Part shown: positions 33,189-44,908 of the stretch, in pieces
How the letters are laid out: each line of letters begins with the position of its first letter
How positions within the stretch are numbered: the stretch's first letter is position 1
NCBI RefSeq assembly: GCF_018917235.1
Contig: NZ_JAHLOF010000004.1
Location: forward strand, 124,001 to 188,000
Direction of reading: 5' to 3'
DNA: 64,000 nucleotides
Source of the DNA: Metaclostridioides mangenotii
Lineage (GTDB): Bacteria > Bacillota > Clostridia > Peptostreptococcales > Peptostreptococcaceae
Notes under the pieces: model-generated
Databases searched by the model: none
The model's input: the letters and a program-made list of their open reading frames with translations, nothing else
What the model was told of the DNA's origin: nothing
Program-made: the position numbers and the translations under genes

Positions 33189-34196
33189 ATGCAGAAAAGT
33201 TTTGTAATTACAGACGCAAGATTTGAAAGAGAACTATTTGGCGATTTTGATGAAAATGTTAAGTTAATTGAGAAAACTTTAAATATAGATGTGATACTCA
33301 GAGAAGGTAATCTAACTTTAATTGGAGAAGAAAAAAATGTAGATTCAGCAATTAAGCTTATGAATGAGCTGCATAAAACAGTTTCTAATGGAAAAAAATT
33401 AGATAAACAAAGTGTGACTTATTCTCTTTCGTTGCTTCTAGAGGGAAGTGAAGGGAAATTAAAAGATCTTGAAGATACAATAGTCATCACTCAAAATGGA
33501 AAATCTGTTCAGCCTAAAACACTTGGTCAAAAAGAGTATATAAAGCTTATAGAGAATAATGACATTACATTTGGTGTTGGTCCAGCTGGAACAGGAAAAA
33601 CATATTTAGCTGTTTCTATGGCTGTAAGAGCGTTTAAACGTGACGAAGTAAAGAGAATCATCCTAACAAGACCAGCAGTTGAAGCAGGAGAGAGTTTAGG
33701 CTTTTTACCAGGGGATTTAAAAGATAAAGTTGATCCATACTTAAGACCACTTTACGATGCATTATTTGAAATGTTAGGTGCTGAAAAATTTGCTAAATAT
33801 CAAGAGAGAGGTACTATTGAAGTTGCTCCTCTGGCATATATGAGAGGTAGAACTTTAGATAATTCATTTATAATTCTTGATGAGGCACAAAATACTACAC
33901 CAGAGCAAATGAAAATGTTTTTAACAAGACTAGGTTTTGGGTCTAAGGCTGTAGTAACAGGGGATATAACTCAAATTGACTTGCCAAATAAAAAGAAGAG
34001 TGGCTTACTTCAAGCTACTGATATTCTTAAAGATGTCAATGGGGTTGGTTCAATAATACTTTCAGAAAGAGATGTTGTAAGACATGAATTGGTTCAAAGA
34101 ATTGTAAGAGCTTACGACAAATATGATAAAAAAGAAGAAGCAAAACTAGAACTTAAAAGACAAAGAGACAAAGAAAAATTTACTAGAAAAAAATAG
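33189..34196 (+). CDS. phoH: PhoH-family ATPase
   Basis: TFGVGPAGTGKTYLAVSMAV; PGDLKDKVDPYLRPLYDAL; IILDEAQNTTPEQMKMFLTRLG. Confidence 0.97.
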   Translation: MQKSFVITDARFERELFGDFDENVKLIEKTLNIDVILREGNLTLIGEEKNVDSAIKLMNELHKTVSNGKKLDKQSVTYSLSLLLEGSEGKLKDLEDTIVITQNGKSVQPKTLGQKEYIKLIENNDITFGVGPAGTGKTYLAVSMAVRAFKRDEVKRIILTRPAVEAGESLGFLPGDLKDKVDPYLRPLYDALFEMLGAEKFAKYQERGTIEVAPLAYMRGRTLDNSFIILDEAQNTTPEQMKMFLTRLGFGSKAVVTGDITQIDLPNKKKSGLLQATDILKDVNGVGSIILSERDVVRHELVQRIVRAYDKYDKKEEAKLELKRQRDKEKFTRKK

Positions 34197-34284
34197 ATAT
34201 TATAGTTTCTAAATATCGGCAAGATGGCAAGATAAAGTAATAAAAACTTAAAAACAATAGATTAACTAAAAAGCAGGTGTTGTA

Positions 34285-34743
34285 ATGGAAATAATCTTAG
34301 AGAATAGACAAGATAAGATAAACTTAGATGATGAACTTATAGAAAAATTAAATGATACAATAATTGAATGTTTACATTATGAAGGATATGATGATGATTA
34401 TGATGTGAGTTTATCGTTTGTAGACAATAAAGAAATAAGAGAATTAAACAATCAATTTAGAGGTATTGATAAGGAAACTGACGTGCTTTCATTTCCCTTA
34501 TTAGATAATGATTTTGATGTAGAACTTGGTGAAGTATCATTGGGTGATATAGTTATATCATTAGAAAAAGCATTAGAACAAAGTATAGAGTATAACCACA
34601 GTATAGAGAGAGAAGTATGCTTTTTAGTATGCCATAGTATGTTTCACTTACTTGGATACGATCACGATACAGAAGAAAATACAAAAGAGATGAGACAAAA
34701 GGAAAAGGACATTCTTGGCAAATTAAATATAACGAGGGATTAA
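34285..34743 (+). CDS. ybeY: Endoribonuclease YbeY / rRNA maturation factor
   Basis: LNNQFRGIDKETDVLSFPL; HSMFHLLGYDHD. Confidence 0.96.
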   Translation: MEIILENRQDKINLDDELIEKLNDTIIECLHYEGYDDDYDVSLSFVDNKEIRELNNQFRGIDKETDVLSFPLLDNDFDVELGEVSLGDIVISLEKALEQSIEYNHSIEREVCFLVCHSMFHLLGYDHDTEENTKEMRQKEKDILGKLNITRD

Positions 34744-34749
34744 TAAATT

Positions 34750-35469
34750 ATGAAACCTGAAAAAAAGAGAAGAGGTTTAATAAAAGCATTTAACGATGCA
34801 ATTGAGGGAATACTGTATACTTTTAAATTTGAAAGAAATATGAAAATTCACTATCTAGGCTCTGCTTTAGTACTTGTAGTGAGTTTATTTTTAAATCTTT
34901 CTAGAATTGAAATGATAATGCTATTACTTTCTATTAGTTTAGTAGTAGTAGCAGAGATGTTTAATACTGCTGTAGAAAAAACGATAGACTTAGTTACTGA
35001 TGAATACCATGTTCTTGCAAAAATAGCTAAAGATGTAGCAGCTGGTGGAGTTTTAGTTGCAGCATTAAATTCTGTAGTCGTTGGATATATTCTATTTTTT
35101 GATAAATTAACTGAGTTATCTGGGTTATTTATATTAAAGTTAAGAGAATCTGAGCTTCACATAACTTTAATATGCATATTGCTCGTCCTTTTAGCAGTTG
35201 TTGTTGTGAAGGCTCTTACTTCATCAGGAACTCCTTTGAAAGGCGGAATGCCTAGTGGACATGCAGCTTTAGCTTTTGCTATAGCAACTGCTATAACACT
35301 TATGACTGAAAGAGTGGTGGCGTCTACTCTTGCGTATATTATGGCTGTTTTAGTTGCGCAGAGCAGAATTGAAGGTAAGATACATAGCTTTTGGGAGACA
35401 TTTGCTGGGGCGCTTTTAGGTGCGTTAATTGCAGTTTTAGTTTTCCAATTTGGTGTGTTTTATAACTAA
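34750..35469 (+). CDS. dgkA: Diacylglycerol/undecaprenol kinase fused to a PAP2 phosphatase domain
   Basis: N-terminal SISLVVVAEMFNTAVEKTIDLVTDEYH (DgkA); C-terminal GGMPSGHAALAFAIA and SRIEGKIHSFWET (PAP2). Confidence 0.92.
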   Translation: MKPEKKRRGLIKAFNDAIEGILYTFKFERNMKIHYLGSALVLVVSLFLNLSRIEMIMLLLSISLVVVAEMFNTAVEKTIDLVTDEYHVLAKIAKDVAAGGVLVAALNSVVVGYILFFDKLTELSGLFILKLRESELHITLICILLVLLAVVVVKALTSSGTPLKGGMPSGHAALAFAIATAITLMTERVVASTLAYIMAVLVAQSRIEGKIHSFWETFAGALLGALIAVLVFQFGVFYN

Positions 35470-35583
35470 AGGCTAGTTAATTGTTAGTTAAAACAGAGTG
35501 ACATACTTATTTTTTATGCACTATTATGGTATAATATTTAGGATTAAATAATTTACTAGTTATTTGGATAGGAGGGTAATATA

Positions 35584-35982
35584 GTGGAAAATAGAGATCT
35601 ACTTAAACTCGCAGAAAATGCAAGAAAGTACTCATACTCCCCTTATTCAAAATTTAGAGTTGGAGCTGCTCTTCTAACAAAATCAGGGAAAGTATATACT
35701 GGATGTAATATAGAATGTGCATCATTTGGTGGTACAAATTGCGCTGAGAGGACAGCTTTATTTAAATCTATATCGGAAGGAGATATGGATGTAGTGAAAA
35801 TCGCTATTGCTAGTAATAATTCAGAAAAAAATCTACCTACATATCCATGTGGTATATGTAGACAAGTTATACTCGAGTTCGGTGCAGATATTGATATAAT
35901 CACTGGATATTCAGAAGGCGATATATTTGAAGAAAAAATTGGAGATTTGCTTCCAAGTTATTTTTCCAAAGAAGAATTTTAG
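35584..35982 (+). CDS. cdd: Cytidine deaminase
   Basis: YSPYSKFRVGAALLTKSGKVYTGCNIECASFGGTNCAERTA; YPCGICRQVI. Confidence 0.96.
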   Translation: MENRDLLKLAENARKYSYSPYSKFRVGAALLTKSGKVYTGCNIECASFGGTNCAERTALFKSISEGDMDVVKIAIASNNSEKNLPTYPCGICRQVILEFGADIDIITGYSEGDIFEEKIGDLLPSYFSKEEF

Positions 35983-36017
35983 TATAACTTAATTTAAAAT
36001 TAGTTAGGAGATATTTG

Positions 36018-36911
36018 ATGTTTAAATCAGGATTTGTCAGTATAGTAGGAAGAGCAAATGTCGGTAAATCTACTTTGATGAATAACATAGTCGGTGAGAA
36101 GATTGCTATAATGAGCGATAAGCCTCAAACAACAAGAAATACAATTCAAGCAGTTTACACTGATGAGGAAACTCAGGTAGTATTTTTAGATACTCCAGGA
36201 ATACACAAACCAAAAAATAAATTGGGCGAAGTTATGGTTAAGGCTGCTTCAGATGCTTTAAAAAATGTTGATGTAATATTATTTGTAGTAGATGATTCTA
36301 AAAGCATCGGTCCAGGTGATAGAAAGATAATCGAGGAGTTGAGAGGTTCTAAAACTCCTATTATTTTGATTATAAATAAAATTGATAAATTGGCTCAAAA
36401 AGATGAACTTTTTGATTTAATTGAAATGTACAACAAAGAAGGAATTTTTAAAGAGATTGTACCGATATCAGCACTTAAAGGAAAAAATATAGATTCACTT
36501 ATAAAGGCTATAAAAATTTACCTTGAGGAAGGCCCTCAGTACTTCCCAGATGATATGATCACTGATCAGCCCGAAAGAGTTCTTATATCTGAACTGATTA
36601 GAGAAAAAGTACTTCACTATATAAGTGATGAGGTTCCTCATGGTGTTGCAGTTGAAGTTGAGAGAATAAAAGGAAGAAAAGACAAAGATTTAGTAGATAT
36701 ATCTGCTGTCATTTACTGTGAAAGAGATTCTCACAAAGGTATAATCATAGGAAAAAATGGTAGAAAACTTAAGGGGATTGGAAAAGCTGCAAGAGAAGAT
36801 ATAGAATTCCTTTTAGGCTCAAAAGTAAACCTTCAGTTATGGGTAAAAGTTAAAGAAAACTGGAGAAACTTACAAAACTATATTAATAATTTTGGGTATA
36901 ATGAAAAATAA
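36018..36911 (+). CDS. era: GTPase Era
   Basis: GFVSIVGRANVGKSTLMNNIVGEKIAIMSDKPQTTRN; KH-domain C-terminus. Confidence 0.98.
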   Translation: MFKSGFVSIVGRANVGKSTLMNNIVGEKIAIMSDKPQTTRNTIQAVYTDEETQVVFLDTPGIHKPKNKLGEVMVKAASDALKNVDVILFVVDDSKSIGPGDRKIIEELRGSKTPIILIINKIDKLAQKDELFDLIEMYNKEGIFKEIVPISALKGKNIDSLIKAIKIYLEEGPQYFPDDMITDQPERVLISELIREKVLHYISDEVPHGVAVEVERIKGRKDKDLVDISAVIYCERDSHKGIIIGKNGRKLKGIGKAAREDIEFLLGSKVNLQLWVKVKENWRNLQNYINNFGYNEK

Positions 36912-36922
36912 AGGTGGGTTAT

Positions 36923-38308
36923 ATGGATAGGAAACAGGAAAACTCCGGAGATTTGTTATCTGAGGTAATTAGTTTGATAGACGCCAATAAGCTTTTGGAA
37001 CTTCGAGAATTAATAGAAGAATATCATATAATGGATATTTTAGATATTATCGAAGATCTAGATGAAGCTATGCAAATAAAAATGTTTGAGGTACTTCCTC
37101 TAGACATGGCAGCAGCTATACTTGAAGAAAGCGATTCAGATTTTTTTGTTAGTGTACTCTCAAAAATTGATGTTGAGCACACAAAAAATATATTAGAGCT
37201 TATGTCACTTGGTGATATGGCAGGTATATTAAATAAACTCGATGAAAATGAATGTGAAAAGATACTAAATCTTTTAAGTGAGGAAGACGCTAAAGATGTA
37301 AAAGAATTATTGTTTTACGACGAGGATACTGCTGGTGGGACAATGACCACTGGATATATTGCAGTAAATAAAGATATGACAGCACTTCAAGCTATAGAGC
37401 ACATGCGTGAAGAAGCAGAAGAGGCTGAGACAATTTATTATATTTACGTTGTCGATGATAAGGAAAAGTTGGTTGGTGTACTTTCTCTTAGAGAACTTAT
37501 CATAGCTAGAGATAAAAGTATTATTAATGATTTGATGAGTGAAAATCTAGTATCAGTATACGTAGATGAAGATAGAGAGGAAGCTGTTAGATTAGTTTCG
37601 AAGTATAATCTAGTTACTATTCCAGTAATTGATAGACAAGGTCTACTTAAGGGTATAATAACTGTAGATGATATTATAGATGTTATGGAAGAAGAAGCTA
37701 CTGAGGATATGTACAAGATTGCAGGAAGCTCTGAACACGAAAGAGGACTTTCAGAAAATGAACATGTAACGATAAAAGAACAAGTAATGTCATCAATTAG
37801 AGGAAGAACTCCTTGGTTGATTATATCGTTGATCGGTGGATTTATTTCAACAATGATACTTTACAATATAGGAGATGTCTTAAATCCTACATATGCGCCA
37901 CTTGTGTTTTTTATACCGCTTGTAATAGGAATGGGTGGAAATACTGGTACACAATCGGCATCTGTAACAGTTATTAATATATCGTCCAATAAAGACTTGG
38001 ACTATGGAAATGTTTTAAGGGAATTTTTAGTCGGTCTTATGACTGGATTAATTTGTAGTATAATAACAGGAGTAGTAATATTTATGTTTACGAAAACTTT
38101 TGATATAACTTTTGTAGTTTCAATAGCGGTATTTATAAATATGGCACTTGGTTCAACTTTAGGAGCATTACTTCCTGTAATTCTAAATAAAATAGATGCA
38201 GATCCAACTACTATTTCAGCACCAATAATATCTACAGTACTTGATATTACTGGATTAATAGTGTACTTTACAATAGCAACGATATTATTGTCAAAAATTG
38301 CTTTATAA
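36923..38308 (+). CDS. mgtE: Magnesium transporter MgtE
   Basis: MgtE_N repeats, two CBS domains, TM domain PLVIGMGGNTGTQSASVTVI. Confidence 0.96.
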   Translation: MDRKQENSGDLLSEVISLIDANKLLELRELIEEYHIMDILDIIEDLDEAMQIKMFEVLPLDMAAAILEESDSDFFVSVLSKIDVEHTKNILELMSLGDMAGILNKLDENECEKILNLLSEEDAKDVKELLFYDEDTAGGTMTTGYIAVNKDMTALQAIEHMREEAEEAETIYYIYVVDDKEKLVGVLSLRELIIARDKSIINDLMSENLVSVYVDEDREEAVRLVSKYNLVTIPVIDRQGLLKGIITVDDIIDVMEEEATEDMYKIAGSSEHERGLSENEHVTIKEQVMSSIRGRTPWLIISLIGGFISTMILYNIGDVLNPTYAPLVFFIPLVIGMGGNTGTQSASVTVINISSNKDLDYGNVLREFLVGLMTGLICSIITGVVIFMFTKTFDITFVVSIAVFINMALGSTLGALLPVILNKIDADPTTISAPIISTVLDITGLIVYFTIATILLSKIAL

Positions 38309-38376
38309 ATTTATGTATGAATTATCCTCTTCTTACTAAAAATAGAGATATAAAAGTAAGAAGGGGGTTTTTAAAA

Positions 38377-38532
38377 ATGGACGATCTTTGTTGGGAAGTT
38401 TTTAAAATGACAGGAAGTATCGACGCATATTTATATATTAATGAGTATAATAATGTATATGGAAATAAAGAAGATATGAGGGAGACAAGTAAAGACGATG
38501 ATAATTTTGAATACCCAGGGGATAGTACTTAG
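38377..38532 (+). CDS. YqzL-like small protein
   Basis: [25 protein letters not shown] immediately upstream of recO, the usual yqzL position. Confidence 0.7.
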   Translation: MDDLCWEVFKMTGSIDAYLYINEYNNVYGNKEDMRETSKDDDNFEYPGDST

Positions 38533-39271
38533 AGCAGTAAAATATAAAGAAAATGACCTTATACTTACGTTATTTACACGTAAATTAGGGAAGGTTTCTG
38601 CTATCGCAAAAGGGGCAAGAAGAAACCAAAGTTCTCTTCTTTCGTCTTGTCAATTGTTTTCATACAGTGACTTCATATTAAAAAAGCAGGGTAATATGTA
38701 CAGAGTTACGCAGAGTGACATTATTAAGAATTTTTACAATATATCCTACGATTTCGAAGCATTTTCGTTCGCAGCGTATATTATAAAGTTGGTGGAAAGT
38801 TCAATATATGAAAATCAGACCAACAATAGACTATTTACATTGTTAGCTCAGACTCTTTACCTATATACACAAGAAAATGCAGATAATCAGTATGTAACTT
38901 CTGCATTTGAATTAAAATTTTTAGATTATGCTGGAGTAAAACCGGTTGTCGATAAGTGTATATATTGCTCAAAAAAAAAATCCGAAAGTTTTGTTTTTAA
39001 TATTGAAGAAGGAGGTATTTTGTGCAATAATTGTAGTAATCATTTTACACATAATACCAAATTAGATTTAACAACTGTTAAGCTTATGGAATATGTATTA
39101 AGTAACGATATTTTAAAGTGTAGTAGAGCAAAAGTTTCTAAATATATACTTATTGAGCTTGATAATATATTAAAAAAATATTTGCAAACTCATATAGGTA
39201 ACATTAACATGAAGTCATTGCACTTACTAAAAAGTGTACAAAATGATAAAGGAGTGGATAATAATGGATAA
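38498..39271 (+). CDS. recO: DNA repair protein RecO
   Basis: [37 protein letters not shown]; zinc motif CIYCSKKK...CNNC. Confidence 0.95.
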   Translation: MIILNTQGIVLRAVKYKENDLILTLFTRKLGKVSAIAKGARRNQSSLLSSCQLFSYSDFILKKQGNMYRVTQSDIIKNFYNISYDFEAFSFAAYIIKLVESSIYENQTNNRLFTLLAQTLYLYTQENADNQYVTSAFELKFLDYAGVKPVVDKCIYCSKKKSESFVFNIEEGGILCNNCSNHFTHNTKLDLTTVKLMEYVLSNDILKCSRAKVSKYILIELDNILKKYLQTHIGNINMKSLHLLKSVQNDKGVDNNG

Positions 39272-39857
39272 TATAACTATTGAAAAAGTAGATGCTGTAT
39301 TTGAAAGAATTCCAAGTGCTACTTACGCTGATGCAAAAGATGCGCTGATAAAATGTAATGGAGATGTAGTTGAAGCTGTAGTTTACCTTGAAAATCAAAA
39401 GAAGAACAAAGGTAAAAAAGCTAAAGAAACAATAGAAGAAGTATTTGGAAAAGACGGAGAAGATGTAAAAAATCAACTAAAAGAACTTTTAAAGAGAAGT
39501 AGCGTAGTTAGAGTTATTGTTGAAAAGGACAATAAAGTTATGATAAACATTCCTTTAACTGTTGGAGTAGTTGGGGCAGCTTTTCTACCAATTGCAACTT
39601 TACTAGGTTTGTCTGCAGCAGTCATGACTAAATATCGTATTAAAGTTCAAAATCAAGATGATGGTGAAGTTGTTGATTTAGGTGAATTAAACGAAGAAAA
39701 ACTTCGTGTGCTTAAAAATATGATAGTAAATACCGCAAAAGATGTTAAAGATGTAGTAGTAGATAATAAAAATACAGACAAAGACGATAAAGACATTACA
39801 GATGACCTTATGAAAGAGTTCGAAAACAGTAAGAATGAAGACAAAGACAACAAATAA
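39264..39857 (+). CDS. UBA-like/DUF4342-domain protein
   Basis: [66 protein letters not shown]. Confidence 0.8.
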   Translation: MDNITIEKVDAVFERIPSATYADAKDALIKCNGDVVEAVVYLENQKKNKGKKAKETIEEVFGKDGEDVKNQLKELLKRSSVVRVIVEKDNKVMINIPLTVGVVGAAFLPIATLLGLSAAVMTKYRIKVQNQDDGEVVDLGELNEEKLRVLKNMIVNTAKDVKDVVVDNKNTDKDDKDITDDLMKEFENSKNEDKDNK

Positions 39858-40008
39858 AAATATTTTTAAAAACTAAAATTATTTCTCTATCAATATTGAC
39901 AAAATTTGTGTCATTTGATAATCTAAAAATTAGAGAAAGTTAGTTTTAGAAACTATTAGGGGGCCTTTCGTGAAGACGAGAGGCTTTATTATTATAGGAG
40001 GAGTTTTT

Positions 40009-40887
40009 ATGAATTTTCAAGATATGATACTAGCGTTGCAAAGATACTGGGCAAAGCAAGGATGTATCATGATGCAACCATATGATGTTGAAAAAGGCGC
40101 AGGAACAATGAACCCGAATACATTCTTAAGATCATTAGGACCTGAACCATGGAAGGTTTGTTATGTTGAGCCTTCAAGAAGGCCAGCGGATGGTAGATAC
40201 GGTGAAAATCCAAATAGACTATATCAACATCACCAATTCCAAGTAATACTTAAACCATCTCCAGATAATATACAAGAATTGTATTTGGAGAGTTTAAAAG
40301 AAATTGGTATAGACCCTAACGAACATGATATAAGATTTGTAGAAGACAACTGGGAAGCTGCAACTATGGGTGCTTGGGGACTTGGATGGGAAGTATGGTT
40401 AGATGGTATGGAAATCACTCAGTTTACGTATTTCCAACAAGTCGGAAATGTAGAATGTGAGCTTGAAACGGGTGAGATTACTTATGGTCTTGAAAGATTA
40501 GCTATGTACATCCAAGAAGTTGATAGTGTATACGACATAAAATGGAACGACGAAATTGCTTATGGAGAAGTATTTAAGAAAGCTGAATTTGAAAACTCTG
40601 TATACGCTTTTGAAAAATGTGATATAGATATGTTGTTTAACCTATTCGATACATATGAAAAAGAAGCACTTAGACTTATGGATGAGGGACTTGTAATACC
40701 TTCTTATGACTATGTACTTAAGTGTTCACATGCATTCAATACTCTAGATGCAAGAGGAGCTATAGGGGTCAGTCAGAGAGCGTCATTTATAGGTAGAGTA
40801 AGAAATATGGCAAAGGTAATTGCTGTAACTTATGTAAATCAAAGAGAAGAAATGGGATTCCCTCTTTTAAAGGAAGGTGACAAATAA
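40009..40887 (+). CDS. glyQ: Glycine--tRNA ligase alpha subunit
   Basis: [48 protein letters not shown]. Confidence 0.98.
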   Translation: MNFQDMILALQRYWAKQGCIMMQPYDVEKGAGTMNPNTFLRSLGPEPWKVCYVEPSRRPADGRYGENPNRLYQHHQFQVILKPSPDNIQELYLESLKEIGIDPNEHDIRFVEDNWEAATMGAWGLGWEVWLDGMEITQFTYFQQVGNVECELETGEITYGLERLAMYIQEVDSVYDIKWNDEIAYGEVFKKAEFENSVYAFEKCDIDMLFNLFDTYEKEALRLMDEGLVIPSYDYVLKCSHAFNTLDARGAIGVSQRASFIGRVRNMAKVIAVTYVNQREEMGFPLLKEGDK

Positions 40888-42953
40888 TGAAAAATTACCT
40901 TTTATTTGAAATTGGTGTTGAAGAAATGCCAGCAAGATTTGTAGGAAATACATTATTTCAATTAGAGAGCAATCTTTCTAAACTTTTGAAAGATAACAGG
41001 ATAGCATTTGATGAAATTAAATCTTATGGTACACCTAGAAGATTAGTTTTAATAGTAGATGGTATTCAAGACAAGCAAAGTGATTTAGAAGAAGAAATTA
41101 AAGGACCGGCTAAAAAAATAGCAGTTGATGCAGATAATAATTTCACAAAACCTGCAATAGGTTTTATGAAAAGTAAAAATTTAAATCCAGAAGATATATA
41201 CTTTAAAGTAGTTGGAAAAGATGAGTATATGTTTGCGACTATCAAACAAAAAGGTGAGTTAAGCGAGGATATAATAAAAGAAATACTTCCTCAAACAATT
41301 AAATCAGTTGTATTCCCTAAATCTATGCGTTGGGGAGGAAAAAATTTAAGATTCGTTAGACCAATTAGATGGTTAGTTACTTTATTAAATGATAATGTAG
41401 TTGATTTTGATCTTGAAGGTATTATATCTTCAAACGTTACAAAAGGACATAGATTCCTTGGTAAAAGTGAAATAACAGTAAATTCATTAGAAGATTATTT
41501 AAAGAAATTAAAAGAAAACTATGTTATATTAGACCAAAAACAGAGAAAAGAAATTATAAAAGATCAATGTACAAAAGTTGCAGAGGCTTTAAGCGGAACA
41601 GTTGAACTTGACGAAGAATTACTTGAAGAAGTAACTCATTTAGTTGAATATCCAACAGCATTCTATGGAGAGTTTGATAAAGATTATACAAAACTACCTA
41701 AAGAAGTAGTCATTACGCCTATGAAACAACATCAAAGATATTTCCCTGTTACTAAAGGTGGAAAATTACTACCTAATTTCATAGCTGTAAGAAATGGTAG
41801 TGATTATAGAATAGAAAATGTAAAAGTAGGTAATGAAAAAGTTCTAGAAGCTAGATTAGCGGATGCATTATTCTTTTATAATGAAGATATAAAAAATAAT
41901 TTAGAAAGTTATATTGGAAAATTAAAAGATGTTGTGTTCCAAGCTCAACTTGGATCTATATATGAAAAAACTCTAAGAATGGATAAATTAAGTTTAGATA
42001 TATTAGATGAGCTTGATATGCAAGAAGAAAAAGTACATGCATCTAGAGCAGCCAAACTTTCTAAAGCTGATTTAATAACAGGAATGGTTGGAGAATTTGA
42101 TGAACTTCAAGGTTTTATGGGTAAAGAATATGCAAAAGTATCTGGAGAAGACGAAGCAGTTTGTGAAGCTATATTTGAACACTATCTACCAAGATTCTCA
42201 GGGGATACACTACCTCAGACTAATGTAGGGGTTGCTCTTTCTATAGCAGACAAACTTGATTCAATAGCAGGTTTCTTTGCAATAGGAATTCAGCCAACGG
42301 GATCACAAGATCCATATGCACTAAGACGTCAAGCTTTAGGAATACTGAGTATACTTATGGACAAAAAGATAGATGTAGATTTAAAAACACTTATTGAGCA
42401 TGCACTAGATAATTACATTGAAATAGATTTTGATAAATCAGCTGTATGTGCGAATATCATGAATTTTTTCAATGAAAGAGTCAGAATACAATTTAAAGAT
42501 ATGGGCATTAGATACGATGTTGTAGATGCTGTTATCAGTTCAGATGTAAATGATGTATACGATATGTACTGTAGAGCTTTAGCTCTTAATAACTGGCTTG
42601 ATAGAGATGAACTAGTTGAGATGCTTACAGCCTTTAACAGAGTTTCTACCTTAGCACAAAAGGCTGAGAGTGACAAAGTGGATGAATCTTTACTTAAAGA
42701 AGATGCAGAAAGAAAATTATACAGTGAATTTGTAGATGTAAAAGAAAAAGTTGAGGCGTTAATATCTGATAAGAAATACAGTGTTGCACTTGAGACTTTT
42801 GCGTCATTAAGACCTGTAATTGACTCTCTGTTTGATTCAGTTATGGTTATGGATAACGATGAAGTAATTAAAAATAACAGATTAGGTTTACTTAAGCAAA
42901 TATATGATACTATGCTTAAGATTTGTGACTTATCTAAGATAGTATATAAGTAA
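40887..42953 (+). CDS. glyS: Glycine--tRNA ligase beta subunit
   Basis: LLFEIGVEEMPARFV; overlaps glyQ stop; full-length 688 aa. Confidence 0.98.
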   Translation: MKNYLLFEIGVEEMPARFVGNTLFQLESNLSKLLKDNRIAFDEIKSYGTPRRLVLIVDGIQDKQSDLEEEIKGPAKKIAVDADNNFTKPAIGFMKSKNLNPEDIYFKVVGKDEYMFATIKQKGELSEDIIKEILPQTIKSVVFPKSMRWGGKNLRFVRPIRWLVTLLNDNVVDFDLEGIISSNVTKGHRFLGKSEITVNSLEDYLKKLKENYVILDQKQRKEIIKDQCTKVAEALSGTVELDEELLEEVTHLVEYPTAFYGEFDKDYTKLPKEVVITPMKQHQRYFPVTKGGKLLPNFIAVRNGSDYRIENVKVGNEKVLEARLADALFFYNEDIKNNLESYIGKLKDVVFQAQLGSIYEKTLRMDKLSLDILDELDMQEEKVHASRAAKLSKADLITGMVGEFDELQGFMGKEYAKVSGEDEAVCEAIFEHYLPRFSGDTLPQTNVGVALSIADKLDSIAGFFAIGIQPTGSQDPYALRRQALGILSILMDKKIDVDLKTLIEHALDNYIEIDFDKSAVCANIMNFFNERVRIQFKDMGIRYDVVDAVISSDVNDVYDMYCRALALNNWLDRDELVEMLTAFNRVSTLAQKAESDKVDESLLKEDAERKLYSEFVDVKEKVEALISDKKYSVALETFASLRPVIDSLFDSVMVMDNDEVIKNNRLGLLKQIYDTMLKICDLSKIVYK

Positions 42954-43025
42954 TTATTAAATATGAAAAATTACTTTCAATTGTGTAGAAAAGACAACTA
43001 AAAATAAAATTATTTAAGTAAAAAA

Positions 43026-43057
43026 AGACAAGTTCTCTATGGACTTGTCTTTTTAAT
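43026..43057 (+). terminator. Terminator after glyS
   Basis: aaaagacaagttctctatggacttgtctttttaa. Confidence 0.75.
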
Positions 43058-43338
43058 GTTTAGAATTATATTTATCATTTCAAAAATGATAAATATTTAA
43101 CAAAATAATTAGAAAATTAATTCACGCAATTGATTAAAACAACATATGAGCAATTTGACATTAATCACATAAGTTCAGCAGCATTCTTTTTTAACGCATA
43201 AATTTATTGTTATGATAATCTATAATTTTAAATTAATAGATTAGTTACTAGATATGTTATATAATTTATTATAGTTCTTAGAAATTTATATATTAATTAA
43301 ATAATTAAGTTGAAAACTATAATGAGAGAGGTAATACA

Positions 43339-43710
43339 ATGTTGGTCATAAGAAAAAAAATTATAAATGATATGATAACCAAACATGGTGAACTTAATAT
43401 GTTTGGTGCTTTTGCTGAAGCCAGGGATTTTTCAATAATAGATGGACAAACAATACTTATGTTAAATGATGATAAAATTGTCTCAGTTACAATTAGCAAA
43501 TTATATAATGAAGTAAAAAAAGTAGAAGTATTTAATAAAAATGATCTGAGATCAATAAAAGTGATAAAATCTATTATGAGTACAAAACTTTATATTGAAA
43601 CAGATACTTTCAAGGGTATATTTATTATTAAAAATAAGATATCTACATTGGGCGATATGCAAAAAGAATTTTTAGAGAAGTTAAATTTATTTATTAATGC
43701 GTATCAATAA
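43339..43710 (+). CDS. Hypothetical protein, PH-like beta-rich
   Basis: 123 aa ORF with AGAGAGG RBS; no clear family recognised. Confidence 0.6.
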   Translation: MLVIRKKIINDMITKHGELNMFGAFAEARDFSIIDGQTILMLNDDKIVSVTISKLYNEVKKVEVFNKNDLRSIKVIKSIMSTKLYIETDTFKGIFIIKNKISTLGDMQKEFLEKLNLFINAYQ

Positions 43711-43918
43711 TATATATTAGAATATAACATACAATATTTAGTTATATATCTTATAGACTTTATAGTAAGAATTTTGATGGTTAGATAATGATATATAATA
43801 AAATTTTTTATTATATATGTTACACTATATAAAAAAATAATTTTATAATTTAAAAAAATATAAAATTATAGTAGATTATAGGAGATTATAAACAATATAG
43901 ATTTTATTTGATATGAAA

Positions 43919-43954
43919 AATATGCAGTCTAAAAATTAAAGACTGCATATTTTC
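43919..43954. terminator. Isolated terminator-like hairpin
   Basis: atatgcagtctaaaaattaaagactgcatattttc. Confidence 0.65.
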
Positions 43955-44263
43955 TTTATTAATTAATAAAGAATTTTTTACTGAATATTTTTTTATTTGA
44001 ATTCTTTATATTCAAGTATTTACAATATCTAAGGGTCTAAAGAATATTTATAGAGAAATAATAATTAATTCATTTTGTATTGATAAAATAATATCTATTA
44101 AAACTATTTTTATATAAAATTATAATTATTAATAAAAATTTTGCATAAATTTGACAAGAAAAATTAATTATTAATAAAATTACTATTTACAGAACAATAT
44201 ATTGAGTTATATAATATACTATATCAGAGTTAAAAGTTATAAAGTATAGCACAATGAAAGAAG

Positions 44264-44902
44264 GTGAATCCTATTCAACTTAATGAGAGGCAACAAAAAA
44301 TTATTGAAATTGTCAAAGAAAATGAGCCTATAACGAGTGAGAACATTGCCGCGAGTCTAAATGTAACAAGAGCTACACTTAGATCAGACTTGGCTATACT
44401 TACAATGACAGGCATATTAGACGCTAGACCTAAAGTAGGATACTTTTATACAGGTGTAAGCAAGATAAATTTACTTAGTAGTAATATAAAGGACAAAAAA
44501 GTAGAAGACATAATGAGTATGCCTTCTCTAGCTAAAAAAGATGAGAGTATTTACGATGTTATAGTTACAATGTTTTTATCTGATGTTGGTAGTATCGTCA
44601 TTATTGACGAAGAAGATAAGGTATGTGGAATAGTTTCTAGAAAAGACCTACTAAAAGCTACTATAGGTGGAGGAGATATCAATAAGATGCCAGTCGGTAT
44701 GATAATGACCAGAACCCCTAATGTAGTCACTACAAATAGAGATGACAGTATTCTAACTGCAACTAAAAAAATAATACAACATGAAATTGATTCTATACCA
44801 GTAGTAGAAAGATGTGGAAAAGATGGTCAAGATATGAAGGCTATTGGTAGAATATCAAAGACGAGTATTACAAGATTGTTTTTAGAAATGATCGATAATT
44901 AG
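44264..44902 (+). CDS. CcpN/YqfL-type regulator, HTH plus CBS pair
   Basis: ENEPITSENIAASLNVTRATLRSDLAILTMTGILDARPKVGYFYTG; CBS repeats; precedes PPDK regulator. Confidence 0.9.
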   Translation: MNPIQLNERQQKIIEIVKENEPITSENIAASLNVTRATLRSDLAILTMTGILDARPKVGYFYTGVSKINLLSSNIKDKKVEDIMSMPSLAKKDESIYDVIVTMFLSDVGSIVIIDEEDKVCGIVSRKDLLKATIGGGDINKMPVGMIMTRTPNVVTTNRDDSILTATKKIIQHEIDSIPVVERCGKDGQDMKAIGRISKTSITRLFLEMIDN

Positions 44903-44908
44903 GGAGGA

